Assembly: GCF_963677305.1 (NCBI RefSeq)
Contig: NZ_OY781925.1
Coordinates: 619,501 to 683,500, forward strand
Source of the DNA: an uncultured Holophaga sp.
Lineage (GTDB): Bacteria; Acidobacteriota; Holophagae; Holophagales; Holophagaceae
Direction of reading: 5' to 3'
Length of the DNA: 64,000 nt
In this document: positions 1 through 11,632 of the stretch, piece by piece
Position numbering within the stretch: the stretch's first letter is position 1
How the letters are laid out: the number at the start of each line of letters is the position of its first letter
Made by a program: the position numbers and the translations under genes
The notes under the pieces: model-generated
Seen by the model: the letters and a program-made list of their open reading frames with translations, nothing else
Database searches by the model: none
What the model was told of the DNA's origin: nothing

Positions 1-1
1 A

Positions 2-31
2 GAGATACAGGCGGTCTACCGCCGGGGCTGA
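2..31 (+). CDS. Possible 3' end of an upstream gene (partial)
   Basis: Reading from base 2, a short open stretch ends in TGA at 29-31 and gives a plausible C-terminus (EIQAVYRRG). Base 1 offers another open frame that ends at 49-51. Too little is present to identify a product or to decide between frames. A gene ending just before prmA would fit the dense packing of this segment. Confidence 0.2.
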   Translation, partial: EIQAVYRRG

Positions 32-63
32 TTGGGGGGGCTTCCAGGTGATACCCTGGGGCC

Positions 64-933
64 ATGGCTGAGCGCAAGATTCACATGAGATGGCGTCTGG
101 AAGTCCCCGCGGAGGTGGAGGACAGCCTCTGCGCCTGGCTGGATGAGGAGGGTGCGAGCGCCTACTACCGGGAGGTTGATCCCCCCTTCACCTTCTTCGC
201 CTACTTCCCCCCCGACCTGGCGGTGCCGACCACGGATGGGCTGGTGGCCTTCCCGGGGGTGAAGCTCCTGGAGGCCGAGACCTTCGCCGACGAGGACTGG
301 CTGGCCAAGAGCCGGGAGGGCTTCGGCTCCTTTGAGGTGGGTAGCGGCTTCTACATCAAGCCTCTCTGGGACGAGAACCCCGCCCCCGAGGGCCGTACTC
401 CCATCGTGGTGAATCCCGGCCTGGCCTTCGGCACCGGCGGCCATGAGACGACCCGCCTCTGCATGAGCTTCCTGGAGGACCTGGCAGCTGAGGGACGGCT
501 GGAGGGGCCGATCCTGGACATCGGGGCCGGAACCGGCATCCTGGCCCTCACGGCCTTCCTCCTGGGAGGCACCGGGCTCACCGCCTTCGATGCGGATCCC
601 GACTGCGGACCCGCCATGGAGGAGCTGGTGGAGCTGAATGCCGGTGTCCTGCAGGGGCGGAAGCCTTATCAGAGCTTCGTGGGCCTGCTGGACGACACCC
701 GGGTGCAGGGCCCCTACCGCGGACTCCTGGCCAACATCCTCCTGATCACCATCCAGGAGCTCCTCCCCCGCATGGCTGAGATCACCGTGCCGGGCTCCTG
801 GCTGGTGGCCTCGGGCATCCTGGCGGAGCAGCAGGACGAGGCCCTGGTGAGCCTGGCCTCCCAGGGTTTCCGCCCGAAGGAGATTCTGCAGGAGGGCGCC
901 TGGATCGCCATCCTGGCGGAGCGGGTGGCATGA
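64..933 (+). CDS. prmA: Ribosomal protein L11 methyltransferase PrmA
   Basis: This cytoplasmic SAM-dependent enzyme is expected to trimethylate amino groups of ribosomal protein L11. The 289-residue product is of normal length for the family. The N-terminal ~110 residues are the substrate-recognition part. A Rossmann methyltransferase fold follows, with the SAM-binding motif DIGAGTGILAL near residue 155 and the preceding NPGLAFGTGGHETT segment typical of PrmA. A later NILL motif near residue 220 matches the catalytic loop region. The ATG at 64 is used; an in-frame ATG at 88 is a less likely alternative because the conserved domain begins close to the first one. The stop overlaps the murI start (ATGA, 930-933), so the two genes are probably translationally coupled. 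Confidence 0.93.
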   Translation: MAERKIHMRWRLEVPAEVEDSLCAWLDEEGASAYYREVDPPFTFFAYFPPDLAVPTTDGLVAFPGVKLLEAETFADEDWLAKSREGFGSFEVGSGFYIKPLWDENPAPEGRTPIVVNPGLAFGTGGHETTRLCMSFLEDLAAEGRLEGPILDIGAGTGILALTAFLLGGTGLTAFDADPDCGPAMEELVELNAGVLQGRKPYQSFVGLLDDTRVQGPYRGLLANILLITIQELLPRMAEITVPGSWLVASGILAEQQDEALVSLASQGFRPKEILQEGAWIAILAERVA

Positions 934-1721
934 ACCGCGCGGACCGCTGCATCGGGGTCTTCGACTCCGGGGTGGGCGGACTCACGGTGGTGCGGGCCCT
1001 TCGGCGGCTTCTGCCCGGCGAGTCCATCGTCTACCTGGGGGACACCGCCCGGGTGCCCTACGGGAGCAAGTCCCCGGAGACGGTGGCCCGCTATGCTCTG
1101 CAGGCCGGAGAGATCCTCCAGCGTCATGACCCCAAGCTCCTGGTGGTGGCCTGCAATACGGCCTCGGCTCTGGGGCTGTCCGCCCTCCAGGCCAAAAGCC
1201 CCTGTCCGGTGCTGGGGGTCGTCGAGCCCGGAGCGGAGGCTGCGGCCTCCGTGGAGGGCCCCATCGGGGTCCTGGGCACCCTGGCCACGGTGCAGAGCGG
1301 GGCCTACGAACAGGCCCTCCGGCGGCGGCGCCCCGATGCCGTGATCCATAGCCTGGCCTGCCCCCTGCTGGTCTCCCTCGCGGAGGAGGGCTGGCTGGAC
1401 GACCCCATCACCGACAGCATCTGCCGCCGCTACCTCAACCAGCTCCCCTTTGAAGTGAAGACCCTCATCCTGGGCTGCACCCACTACCCCCTGCTCCTGC
1501 CCTCCCTGGCCCGGGTGCGCCCCGGTACCACCTGGATCGACAGCGGGGAGGTCACGGCCCGCAGCGTGGAGGCTCTTCTGAAGGGTTCCCTCGGCTACCG
1601 CACTGCCAGTGCCCGGGGCCCTCTGAAGATCCTGCTGACGGATGCCGGCTCCAGGCTCCAGGAGATCGGCTCCCGCTGTCTGGGCGAGCCCCTGGATGGG
1701 GTGGAGCTGGTGGGGATGTAG
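930..1721 (+). CDS. murI: Glutamate racemase MurI
   Basis: Converts L-glutamate to D-glutamate for peptidoglycan precursors in the cytoplasm. The 263 residues match the family length. Visible motifs are GVFDSGVGGLTV at the N-terminus, LGDTARVPYG near residue 35, the first catalytic cysteine in ACNTASA near residue 75 and the second in LGCTHYPLL near residue 185. Both cysteines of the two-base mechanism are therefore present. The gene starts inside the prmA stop codon, which supports an operon. It converges with the sensor kinase on the minus strand, only 7 bases away. Confidence 0.95.
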   Translation: MNRADRCIGVFDSGVGGLTVVRALRRLLPGESIVYLGDTARVPYGSKSPETVARYALQAGEILQRHDPKLLVVACNTASALGLSALQAKSPCPVLGVVEPGAEAAASVEGPIGVLGTLATVQSGAYEQALRRRRPDAVIHSLACPLLVSLAEEGWLDDPITDSICRRYLNQLPFEVKTLILGCTHYPLLLPSLARVRPGTTWIDSGEVTARSVEALLKGSLGYRTASARGPLKILLTDAGSRLQEIGSRCLGEPLDGVELVGM

Positions 1722-1728
1722 CAAGTCC

Positions 1729-3354
1729 TCAGCTTGGCTGGTCCGAGTCCGGGGCGGCGGGCAGGGTGATGAGCAGGCAGGTGCCGCCCTCCCGGGCGGC
1801 CTCGATGGTGATCTCGCCCCCGTGGGCCCGGATGATCTCGCGGCAGATGGAGAGGCCGAGGCCGGTGCCCTGGCCCTCGGGCTTGGTGGTGAAGAGGGGA
1901 CGGAAGACCATGGGGAGGAGCTCATCGGGGATGCCGGTTCCCGTGTCCTCTACGGAGACCAGCCAGGCCTGGTCCTGGGCGGTGGCGGAGATGCGCACCA
2001 GTCCGCCCTCCGGCATGGCGTCCATGGCGTTGTTGACCAGGTTGATGAGCACCTGCTCGAGCTGCTTCTGATCCGCCCAGAGGGTGCAGATGAAGGGGAT
2101 GTTGAGCTCCAGGATGATGCTCCTGGCCGCGAAGGAGGGGGCCCAGAGGCGGTGGAGCCCGTCGATGAGCTCGTGGAGCTTGACTGGTTGCTTCTGCAGG
2201 CTGGGCTTGTGGACCAGGTTCAGGAGGCGGCGGACGATGTTGCCCACCCGCTCGATCTGCCCATGGATGAGGCCGATGCGCTCCCGCGTGCGGTCGCCGA
2301 CCTCGGGCTGGGCCTGGAGGAGCTGAAGGTGGGCGTTGACGAGGTTGAGCGGAGTGCCCACCTCGTGGGCGAAGGCCGCGGTGAGCTGGCCGGCCACGGC
2401 GAGGCGCTCCTGCTGGCTCAGCTCCTCCCGCAGAATGCTGTTGCGCTCCACCAGCAGGGCCAGCTCCTGGTTCTTGGCCTGGAGCTCGGTCAAGGCCGAG
2501 TCGATGCGATCCTGGAGGTGGGTGTTGAGCCCCTGGACTTCGGTGATGAGGAACTCCTTCTCCTGGGTGGTGCGCTGGAGCTCGGCCGCCATGCTGTTGA
2601 AGCTGGTGGCGATCTGGCCCAGTTCGTCTCCTCGGCTCACCTCCGCCCGGGCTTCGGGATCCCCGGCCTGCAGCCGTGCCATGGCCCGGGTGATGGTCCG
2701 GACGGGGTCATTGATCACCGTGCCCAGCACGATCCAGAGCAGGATGAACTCCCCCAGCAGGATGGGGGGGAGGACCCAGTAGGTGCGGTGGCGGTTCCGG
2801 GCCCAGATGGACTCCCAGTGCTCCAGGTCGCAGTAGACCCGGACCAGACCGAGGTTGTGCTTGCCGCCATGGATGGGGCGGATGGGCTGGTAGACCTTCC
2901 AGGCCTGGTGGCCTGTGTTGAGGGCGATGAGCTCGGCTTGGGGTTTCTGGAGGGCGAGGTAGCTGCCGAGTTCAGATCCGTAAGCGACCGTGGAGGGGTC
3001 ATCCGCCGAGGAGGCGGCCAGGGCCACCGTCTTCTCGCCGGTGCGCTTGAAGACATCGATCTGGAAGATGACCCGGCCCTCGCCTGAGAGGGTCTCCAGG
3101 AAGTCGCTCAGGTCCTCTGTGTTCCGGAAGTTCTGGAAGTCGTGGAAGTCCCGCTCCCACCGCTGGTGGATCTCGGTCTCCACGGCGAGGGCATTCTGCA
3201 CCGCCAGGGCGCGGGTGTAGACCAGCATCTCCTTGCGGCTGTTGCTGGTGATGGAGGCCGCCACCAGGATGGTGACGGCGCTGGTGACCAGGGCCGTCAC
3301 CAGAAAGAGCTTGGCGTGGAGGCTCCGGGTCCAGGTGAGGACGCGGGGGCTCAT
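1729..3354 (-). CDS. HAMP-domain sensor histidine kinase
   Basis: A 541-residue inner-membrane kinase. A membrane segment lies at about residues 15-34, then a ~155-residue extracytoplasmic sensor region, a second membrane segment at about 192-215, and a HAMP domain to about 265. A long coiled coil leads to the HisKA box (FAHEVGTPLN, His about 330). The ATPase domain has N box NLVNNAMDAMPEGG (Asn about 441), then DTGTGIP and GQGTGLGLSI. All catalytic motifs look intact. It resembles NtrB/ZraS-type kinases. No response regulator is adjacent; the upstream partner is a CHAD protein whose stop overlaps this start (ATGA at 3351-3354). The ligand cannot be told from sequence. Confidence 0.9.
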   Translation of the reverse strand: MSPRVLTWTRSLHAKLFLVTALVTSAVTILVAASITSNSRKEMLVYTRALAVQNALAVETEIHQRWERDFHDFQNFRNTEDLSDFLETLSGEGRVIFQIDVFKRTGEKTVALAASSADDPSTVAYGSELGSYLALQKPQAELIALNTGHQAWKVYQPIRPIHGGKHNLGLVRVYCDLEHWESIWARNRHRTYWVLPPILLGEFILLWIVLGTVINDPVRTITRAMARLQAGDPEARAEVSRGDELGQIATSFNSMAAELQRTTQEKEFLITEVQGLNTHLQDRIDSALTELQAKNQELALLVERNSILREELSQQERLAVAGQLTAAFAHEVGTPLNLVNAHLQLLQAQPEVGDRTRERIGLIHGQIERVGNIVRRLLNLVHKPSLQKQPVKLHELIDGLHRLWAPSFAARSIILELNIPFICTLWADQKQLEQVLINLVNNAMDAMPEGGLVRISATAQDQAWLVSVEDTGTGIPDELLPMVFRPLFTTKPEGQGTGLGLSICREIIRAHGGEITIEAAREGGTCLLITLPAAPDSDQPS

Positions 3355-4262
3355 GCGCCCGGCCCGAGCCCGAGGTGCTCCCGGAGGGCCCCCTCGAAGC
3401 CTTCGCGGGTGACTCTCCGGGTGATCTCCGTGAAGCGGTCGAACTGGGCGACCCGCTCCTGGGCGAGCAGCAGGAGGAGTGCCTGCATCCCCTCACTGAG
3501 CACCCGGCGGAAGCGGGCCTCAAGGCCCTCCTGGACCCTCTGGGCCTGATCCTCCAGGACGGCGGCGTCGTGGTGGAGACCGAGGATGGACTGGAGCTCC
3601 TTGAGCTCCCGGAGGGGCGGAGCAGGGTCCCCGGGGAAGGCCGGTCCCAGGATCTCCAGGTCGTAGCGCAACTTTTTCGTGTGGATGCGGAGCTGGTGCA
3701 GGGCAGCCGGATCCTCCTCCCCGCGAAGCTCGGGCAGCAGGGCGGCCACGGCCTCGACCCTGGGGCGGAGGCATGCCCAGGCTGCGTCTGCGGGCGTGTC
3801 GGCGCTGAAGGGGTAGGGGAGGTCGGGCAGGGCCAGGAGAGGGGCAAGGCTCTCCCACTCCAGGTCTTCGAGCTGTTCTGCCAGCCCCAGACGGGCCAGA
3901 CCTCTCTTCTCCTCGATCAGCTCCAGCAGGTGCTCCAGGGCCGCCCAGCCGTGGGGACCGGGCAGGTCGTGGCCCAGTTCCTCCAGCAGCTGGTTGTGGA
4001 CATCCAGTTCCCGCACGGGGCCCAGGAGACGGGTGAGGGACTCCAGCCGTTTCTGCTGCCGCTTCAGGCCTGGATAGGCCTCGGGGTCCAGGAGGCGCAT
4101 CACGGCCCTGAGGCGGCGGGAGGCCACCCTCACCTGGTGGAGGGGCTCCTCCTCCTGCCACCAGCCAGCCACCCGGGTCAGGGCGAGAAGCCGCTCCCCT
4201 CGGGCCTCGAAGGCCCGGTGCAGGAGGAGGGAGAGATCAATGGGGTGCATGGCCTCCATCAT
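3351..4262 (-). CDS. CHAD domain protein
   Basis: A 303-residue all-helical protein carrying the conserved basic and histidine helices of CHAD domains: HQVRVASRRLRAVMRLL near residue 42 and the second-half repeat HQLRIHTKKLRYDLEIL near residue 190. CHAD domains bind inorganic polyphosphate through such positively charged helices and often accompany polyphosphate granules or CYTH phosphatases. No CYTH domain is fused here. The gene lies directly upstream of the sensor kinase with a 4-base overlap, so the two are probably co-expressed; whether polyphosphate state feeds the kinase is speculation. Start ATG 4262; a second in-frame ATG at 4250 would also suit. Confidence 0.85.
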   Translation of the reverse strand: MMEAMHPIDLSLLLHRAFEARGERLLALTRVAGWWQEEEPLHQVRVASRRLRAVMRLLDPEAYPGLKRQQKRLESLTRLLGPVRELDVHNQLLEELGHDLPGPHGWAALEHLLELIEEKRGLARLGLAEQLEDLEWESLAPLLALPDLPYPFSADTPADAAWACLRPRVEAVAALLPELRGEEDPAALHQLRIHTKKLRYDLEILGPAFPGDPAPPLRELKELQSILGLHHDAAVLEDQAQRVQEGLEARFRRVLSEGMQALLLLLAQERVAQFDRFTEITRRVTREGFEGALREHLGLGPGA

Positions 4263-4304
4263 AGTGCTGTTGGTCCGGATTGGGCCGGGGATGCTCGACG
4301 ATGC

Positions 4305-4333
4305 TTGGCGCCGTCAAATGAGTTGCCTATGAT
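4305..4333 (+). promoter_or_regulatory. Sigma70-like promoter of the glycosidase lipoprotein gene
   Basis: TTGGCG at 4305-4310 and TATGAT at 4328-4333 are separated by exactly 17 bases, a good match to a vegetative promoter. The two in-frame ATG codons at 4329 and 4332 lie inside the -10 box and so should not be in the transcript, which argues for the downstream start at 4359. Confidence 0.6.
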
Positions 4334-4358
4334 GTATGGCGCATGGGTGGGGGGTCGA

Positions 4359-6731
4359 ATGCTTCGGGCTGGCTGTTTCCTAGGGGTGGGGCTCTTGGCT
4401 GGGCTGTTCCTGGCCGGAGGCGTCGGGTGTGGAGGATCCGGGGGGAGTGGGGTGACCTCGAACCTTCCCTCGCCTCCATCCGGCCTGCTGGCTGTTGGGG
4501 GAGATGCCCGAGTGTCCCTGTCCTGGGCGGCCAGTGCCGGGGCCACGGAGTACCGCATCAAGCGCGGAACCAGCAGCGGAACCTGCACCCAGGTGGGTAC
4601 GAGCAGCACCGTCAGCTACGCCGACACAGGATTGACCAATGGGGTGGCCTATTACTACACGGTCTCGGCCCTGGGCAGCGGAGGGGAGAGCGCCGATTCC
4701 AGCGAGGCCATCGCGACGCCTTCAGCAGCGCTTGCGGCCTTGCCGGAGGAGGATGGCACCCTGAATGCCATAGGCCTCAATACCTGGTTCCTCAATGATT
4801 ACGATGGCAGCAACGCCTTTGTGGACGTCGCCAAGCAGGCCCGCAGCTGGCAGAATGCCACCTGGACCGCCGCTGCGCCGATGGATGCGCTGGGCTGGCC
4901 CACCACCGATGCCTCCACGGTCTTCTGGACGGGCACCGGCGATGAAACGAACGGCACCTACAAGCTCTCCTTCAAGGGCCAGGCGGATGTGGCTCTGATG
5001 TGGTACGGCGGCTCCGTGGCCAACAAGGTGTACGACAGCGCCACCAACACCACCACGGCGGATGTGACCGTCGCCAATAGCGGCAGTGGCTCTGGCGGCC
5101 TCAAGCTCACGAACACCCAGCGGACGGCCACCAGTGGCACCGGCACGGGCTTCACGGAGCTCCACCTCTACCGTCCGGGCTATGCCACCGATGGCAGTGC
5201 CGTCTTCACCGCACCCTTCCTGTCGGCCCTGGGCAAGGTCTCCGTGGTCCGCATGATGGACTGGACCCAGACCAATGGGAACCTCACCGAGCACTGGTCC
5301 CAGCGGCGGACGCCCCTGCACTTCTACAAGGCCGGGGAGGCCTATACGGGGCCGGGCGGCGCGACCTGGGCCGCCAGCTCCAGTTCCACCGGCGTGGCCC
5401 TGGAGCACCAGATCCAGCTCTGCAACACCCTGGGAAGGGACATGTGGGTCAATATCCCCGTGGCCGCCGATGACGACTACGTGCGGAAGATCGCCCTGGC
5501 TCTGCGCTACGGGACGGATGGCACGGACCCCTACACCTCGACCCAGACGAACCCGGTCTATCCGCCCCTGGATCCCTCCCTCCATCTCTACATCGAGTAC
5601 GGGAACGAGATCTGGAACTACGCCGGAGGCTTCCAGTGCTTCGGGGTGATCCACGACATCGTCCTCTCCCTGTCCTCCACCCACCCGGTGAGGGCGCTGG
5701 CGCCCAGCGGCTCCGGGGAGTACCAGTGGCTCTACATCTATCCCGGCTACCGCATGGGGGTCATCAGCGATCTCTTCCGGGGGGTCTACGGGGATGCCTC
5801 CATGATGAGCCGGGTGCGTCCCCTGCTCATGACCCAGCAGGGGAATGCCAACAACACCCTCTCCCTGCCGCTCAATTGGCTGGCTGCCTATGGGCAGTCT
5901 CTCAGTCCTCAGCGCACCGTCGCTTCATACCTTTATGGCGCCGGAGGCTCGGGGTACTACGGGGTGAACACGGAACCCAGTGATCTGACGGATCTGGATG
6001 CCTTCTTCGCCTCCGGTAACTATCCGGCCACCGGCAATGTGAAGGGCTTTGGGGTGGACTCGCTGTGGACGTCCAATTCCGGGCTGAAGCATGTGGCCTA
6101 CGAAGGCGGGCCCAGTCTGGACAGCTGCACTGCTGTTCAGGCTCGGGCCATCAACGCCGACACCCGCATGCAGGACATGGTGGAGCAGACCCACGCCGCC
6201 TGGTCCGCCCAGGGGGGCGACCTGCTGGTCTACTACTGCCTGGTGGGGGCGGCCCAATGGGAGTTCACCCCCGATATGGCCACCACCGACACCCCCAAGT
6301 TCAGGGCTCTGGATGCGCTGAACGGGGGAACCCGGGCGGCGGTCACCCTGGGGCAGGCTCTGCCCGGGACCTTGGTGGCTGCGGACTGGCGGACGGCGGG
6401 CTACCAGATCCGGACGGGGTACGACTATGTATCCACCGTGAGTGGCCTGGACTGTGTCTGCGGAAACGATGCCGGGGAGTGGGTAGCCTATCCTGCCCAC
6501 GCGGATGTGGCCTTCAGTGGCACCCTCACTTTACAGGCCCAGTCGGCCTCCGGCACGACGGTGGCGGTATGGCTGAATGGGGTGGAACAGGGAGAGGTGA
6601 GCCTGGCCGCCTCCACGGACCTGGTCAGCAGCAGTTCGCTGACCCTCTCTTTCCCCTCCGGGCTGGGGGTCATCCGACTCCAGGATACGGGGGGCAACGG
6701 CTTCAACCTGCGGAGCCTGACGGTGCAGTGA
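4359..6731 (+). CDS. Secreted GH-A-like glycoside hydrolase lipoprotein with FnIII domain
   Basis: Starting at ATG 4359 (preceded by a GGGGGG ribosome site and 26 bases after the -10 box), the product has 790 residues. A hydrophobic signal ends at Cys24 in GGVGC, a poor but possible lipobox. A fibronectin type III domain covers about residues 37-125. The catalytic-looking region contains YIEYGNEIWN, with Glu about 417 in the Asn-Glu pair typical of clan GH-A acid/base residues, and AYEGG with Glu about 582 as the likely nucleophile. It resembles the acidobacterial and planctomycete secreted proteins often labelled cellulose-binding. The last ~130 residues look like a beta-sandwich carbohydrate-binding module. 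The substrate is unknown. The gene converges on the ClC gene with no gap. Confidence 0.72.
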   Translation: MLRAGCFLGVGLLAGLFLAGGVGCGGSGGSGVTSNLPSPPSGLLAVGGDARVSLSWAASAGATEYRIKRGTSSGTCTQVGTSSTVSYADTGLTNGVAYYYTVSALGSGGESADSSEAIATPSAALAALPEEDGTLNAIGLNTWFLNDYDGSNAFVDVAKQARSWQNATWTAAAPMDALGWPTTDASTVFWTGTGDETNGTYKLSFKGQADVALMWYGGSVANKVYDSATNTTTADVTVANSGSGSGGLKLTNTQRTATSGTGTGFTELHLYRPGYATDGSAVFTAPFLSALGKVSVVRMMDWTQTNGNLTEHWSQRRTPLHFYKAGEAYTGPGGATWAASSSSTGVALEHQIQLCNTLGRDMWVNIPVAADDDYVRKIALALRYGTDGTDPYTSTQTNPVYPPLDPSLHLYIEYGNEIWNYAGGFQCFGVIHDIVLSLSSTHPVRALAPSGSGEYQWLYIYPGYRMGVISDLFRGVYGDASMMSRVRPLLMTQQGNANNTLSLPLNWLAAYGQSLSPQRTVASYLYGAGGSGYYGVNTEPSDLTDLDAFFASGNYPATGNVKGFGVDSLWTSNSGLKHVAYEGGPSLDSCTAVQARAINADTRMQDMVEQTHAAWSAQGGDLLVYYCLVGAAQWEFTPDMATTDTPKFRALDALNGGTRAAVTLGQALPGTLVAADWRTAGYQIRTGYDYVSTVSGLDCVCGNDAGEWVAYPAHADVAFSGTLTLQAQSASGTTVAVWLNGVEQGEVSLAASTDLVSSSSLTLSFPSGLGVIRLQDTGGNGFNLRSLTVQ

Positions 6732-8006
6732 TCAGGAGACCTCGCGGACGATCAGGAAGGAGACCGTAGTGCCGATGAGGGCGGGGACCACCAGGGCGGC
6801 CTGTCCGGTGGTCTCGGCCAGGAAGACCACCGGGACCAGGAGGGTCTCATGGGTGGCGCCGGTGAGGGCCGAGGCGCCCACCACCGCCAGATAGGCGGCA
6901 TGGCCGCTGCCCACCAGGGCGTCGAAGCCGGCGCCCAGGGCGGCGCCGATGGCCAGGGAGGGGAGCCAGAGCCCGCCCACACCGCCACCGGCAAAGGTCA
7001 GGGCGGTGGCCAGGAGCTTGAGTGCCACGAAGAGCGCGGCATCCCGGGGGAGTGTGCCCCCCTGGAGGAGCTGGTGGATGAGCTCCAGGCCGCCGCCCTG
7101 GGTGATCTGGAGGTCATGGAAGATGAAGTGTCCCGGCAGGGCCAGGAGGGTGAGGCCGATGCCCGCCGCGAGGCCACGCCAGGGGAGATGGATGCGGGAG
7201 AGGCGGATCTGGAAGCTGTTCCTGAGCCAGTGGTAGAGGTAGGCCAGTCCCCCGCAGAGGGCTCCCAGGAGGAGGGACATTCCGAAGTCCTTGATACCCA
7301 GGGAGTAGGGGTAGTTGCTGGCCAGCGGGATCAGGGGAGCGTGGCCCATGATCCCCGAGAAGACCACATAGCCCGCAGCTCCGGAGACCAAGCAGGGGGC
7401 CAGAGCCTCGGTCGCGATGCGGTTGTGGTGTTCGGCGGCCATGAGGGCACCCGACAGGGGCGCACGGAAGACTGCGGCGAGGGCGGCTGCGGCACCCGAG
7501 CGGACCAGCACCATGGGGGGGCGCACGAAGTGGCGGAAGAAGCTGATGCGGGTGGAGGCGAACTTCAGGAGGCGGTGGTACTGGAGCCCCAGGGCCGCTC
7601 CGAACCACTTGCCAGGGCCTTCCACGCCTGCACTGCCGCCGAAGGCGATGGTGAGGGTGCAGGCCACCACCTTGCCGAGGGAGGTCAGGGGAGGGAAGAC
7701 CCTATAGGGATCCCTCTTGGCCAGGTCCAGATCCTTGAAGAGGGAGACTTCGCCGATCCGGGTGACGCTGAGCCAGAGGGTGGTCAGGAAGAGGCCCACG
7801 GCCGGCAGAAGCAGGGTGAAGCCGGTGCGCCCGCCCACGCTCAGGACCATGGGTTCGAAGGATCCCAGGCCTTTGAGGGCGATGCCGACGCAGAGCCCGA
7901 TGACGGCCCCCAAAGGCAGGATCACCAGCAGGATGTGACGGGTGTGGGCGACAATGCGGAGGCTCCGCATGCGACTGGGCAGAAAGCTGGGGGCCACGGA
8001 GGGCAT
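6732..8006 (-). CDS. ClC-type chloride channel/transporter
   Basis: A polytopic inner-membrane ClC protein (424 residues from ATG 8006; a TTG at 8036 would add 10). The three pore signatures are visible: GSAGVEGPGKW, where the Glu is the gating/proton glutamate of exchangers; APLSGALMAAEHHN, the segment equivalent to NAPLAGVLFVIEE; and GGGVGGLWLPSLAIG near the C-terminus. The gating Glu suggests a Cl-/H+ exchanger rather than a passive channel, and no fluoride-type CLC-F signature is evident. There are no CBS domains. It is divergent from a marR-like gene about 105 bases away, which may regulate it. Neither candidate start has a strong ribosome site, so the exact N-terminus is unsure. Confidence 0.87.
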   Translation of the reverse strand: MPSVAPSFLPSRMRSLRIVAHTRHILLVILPLGAVIGLCVGIALKGLGSFEPMVLSVGGRTGFTLLLPAVGLFLTTLWLSVTRIGEVSLFKDLDLAKRDPYRVFPPLTSLGKVVACTLTIAFGGSAGVEGPGKWFGAALGLQYHRLLKFASTRISFFRHFVRPPMVLVRSGAAAALAAVFRAPLSGALMAAEHHNRIATEALAPCLVSGAAGYVVFSGIMGHAPLIPLASNYPYSLGIKDFGMSLLLGALCGGLAYLYHWLRNSFQIRLSRIHLPWRGLAAGIGLTLLALPGHFIFHDLQITQGGGLELIHQLLQGGTLPRDAALFVALKLLATALTFAGGGVGGLWLPSLAIGAALGAGFDALVGSGHAAYLAVVGASALTGATHETLLVPVVFLAETTGQAALVVPALIGTTVSFLIVREVS

Positions 8007-8066
8007 AGGGCGGATATCCTCAAACCTGGAGGTCAATGGGCGTCTTCGCCCAAGCCTTCAGAGTGG

Positions 8067-8094
8067 GTTATTTCCCTTGGCAATGCAAATTCAA
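8067..8094 (-). promoter_or_regulatory. Candidate promoter for the ClC gene
   Basis: On the minus strand TTGAAT (8089-8094) and AATAAC (8067-8072) are separated by 16 bases and sit upstream of the ClC start. The match is moderate, and the site lies within 20-45 bases of the divergent marR start, so one bound MarR dimer could affect both genes. Confidence 0.35.
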
Positions 8095-8111
8095 TAGTTG
8101 GTGGGACAACC

Positions 8112-8573
8112 ATGGATGAGAAGATCCAGGCCTGCATGCAGCACCTCCGGCGGATTGTGAAGGCCCTGGACAATTACTCGCGAGCTGTGGAGAAGCACTT
8201 CAACCTCACGGGTCCCCAGCTCTGGGCCCTCTGGGAGGTGGGGCAGCACGGCTCCTGCGCCCTGAAGGAGCTGGCGGAGCGGATGAAGCTGGATCCGAGC
8301 ACCGTCGTGGGCGTGGTGGACCGTCTGGAGGCCAAGGGGCTGCTGTGCCGGCAGCCCGACCCCAAGGACCGCCGCCGGATCTCCCTGGTTCTCACCGCGG
8401 GCGGGGAGACCGTCCTGGCCCAGGCGCCCCACCCGGCCCAGGGGCACCTGCTGAGGGGGCTCGCCTCTCTTGGAGAGGCGCGGGTCGAAGCCCTCAACGG
8501 CTCTCTGGAGATCCTGGTGAAGGTCATGGAGGCAGAACACCTCGAGGCCCCCTTCTTCTTCGCCGAGGGCTGA
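8112..8573 (+). CDS. MarR family transcriptional regulator
   Basis: A 153-residue winged-helix regulator. The recognition region reads [19 protein letters not shown], followed by the wing segment [16 protein letters not shown], the hallmark DxRxxx(L/V)T motif of MarR proteins. The N- and C-terminal helices would form the dimer interface. ATG 8112 is chosen; ATG 8116 is out of frame. MarR proteins usually repress divergent or adjacent genes and lose DNA affinity on binding aromatic ligands or on cysteine oxidation. Here the divergent neighbour is the ClC transporter and the downstream gene is uvrA, 98 bases away. The effector is not inferable. Confidence 0.88.
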   Translation: MDEKIQACMQHLRRIVKALDNYSRAVEKHFNLTGPQLWALWEVGQHGSCALKELAERMKLDPSTVVGVVDRLEAKGLLCRQPDPKDRRRISLVLTAGGETVLAQAPHPAQGHLLRGLASLGEARVEALNGSLEILVKVMEAEHLEAPFFFAEG

Positions 8574-8671
8574 GCCCCCCCTTGTGCTGGCCACCCGTCT
8601 GGGGGCAGAATTTTGGCGAAACACGTCCCTGGGTCCCGTCGGCATCCAAAAGGGGACCGGCAGGGGAATCC

Positions 8672-11509
<2,838 letters not shown>

Positions 11510-11632
11510 CCCATCGGGTGGCCTTCCGGTCTGCCTGATGGCTCATCCCGGGCACTTTCACAAGCGTTTGGATTCCGGGAACAGGGGGATCTCCCAAGGC
11601 ATCCCAAGAGGAGCGCAAATCGAGGAGTTGCC

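Noticed and set aside
1642..3087. 481-codon plus-strand frame opposite the sensor kinase
   Set aside because: It starts inside murI and has no family features, while the minus strand holds a complete histidine kinase.
3375..4328. Open frame antisense to the CHAD gene and continuous with the glycosidase frame
   Set aside because: The upstream part has no protein-like motifs and lies before the promoter and signal peptide of the real gene at 4359.
8081..8097. CAATGCAAATTCAATAG as a MarR operator
   Set aside because: Only 9 of 17 positions match its inverse complement, no better than chance for an AT-rich stretch.
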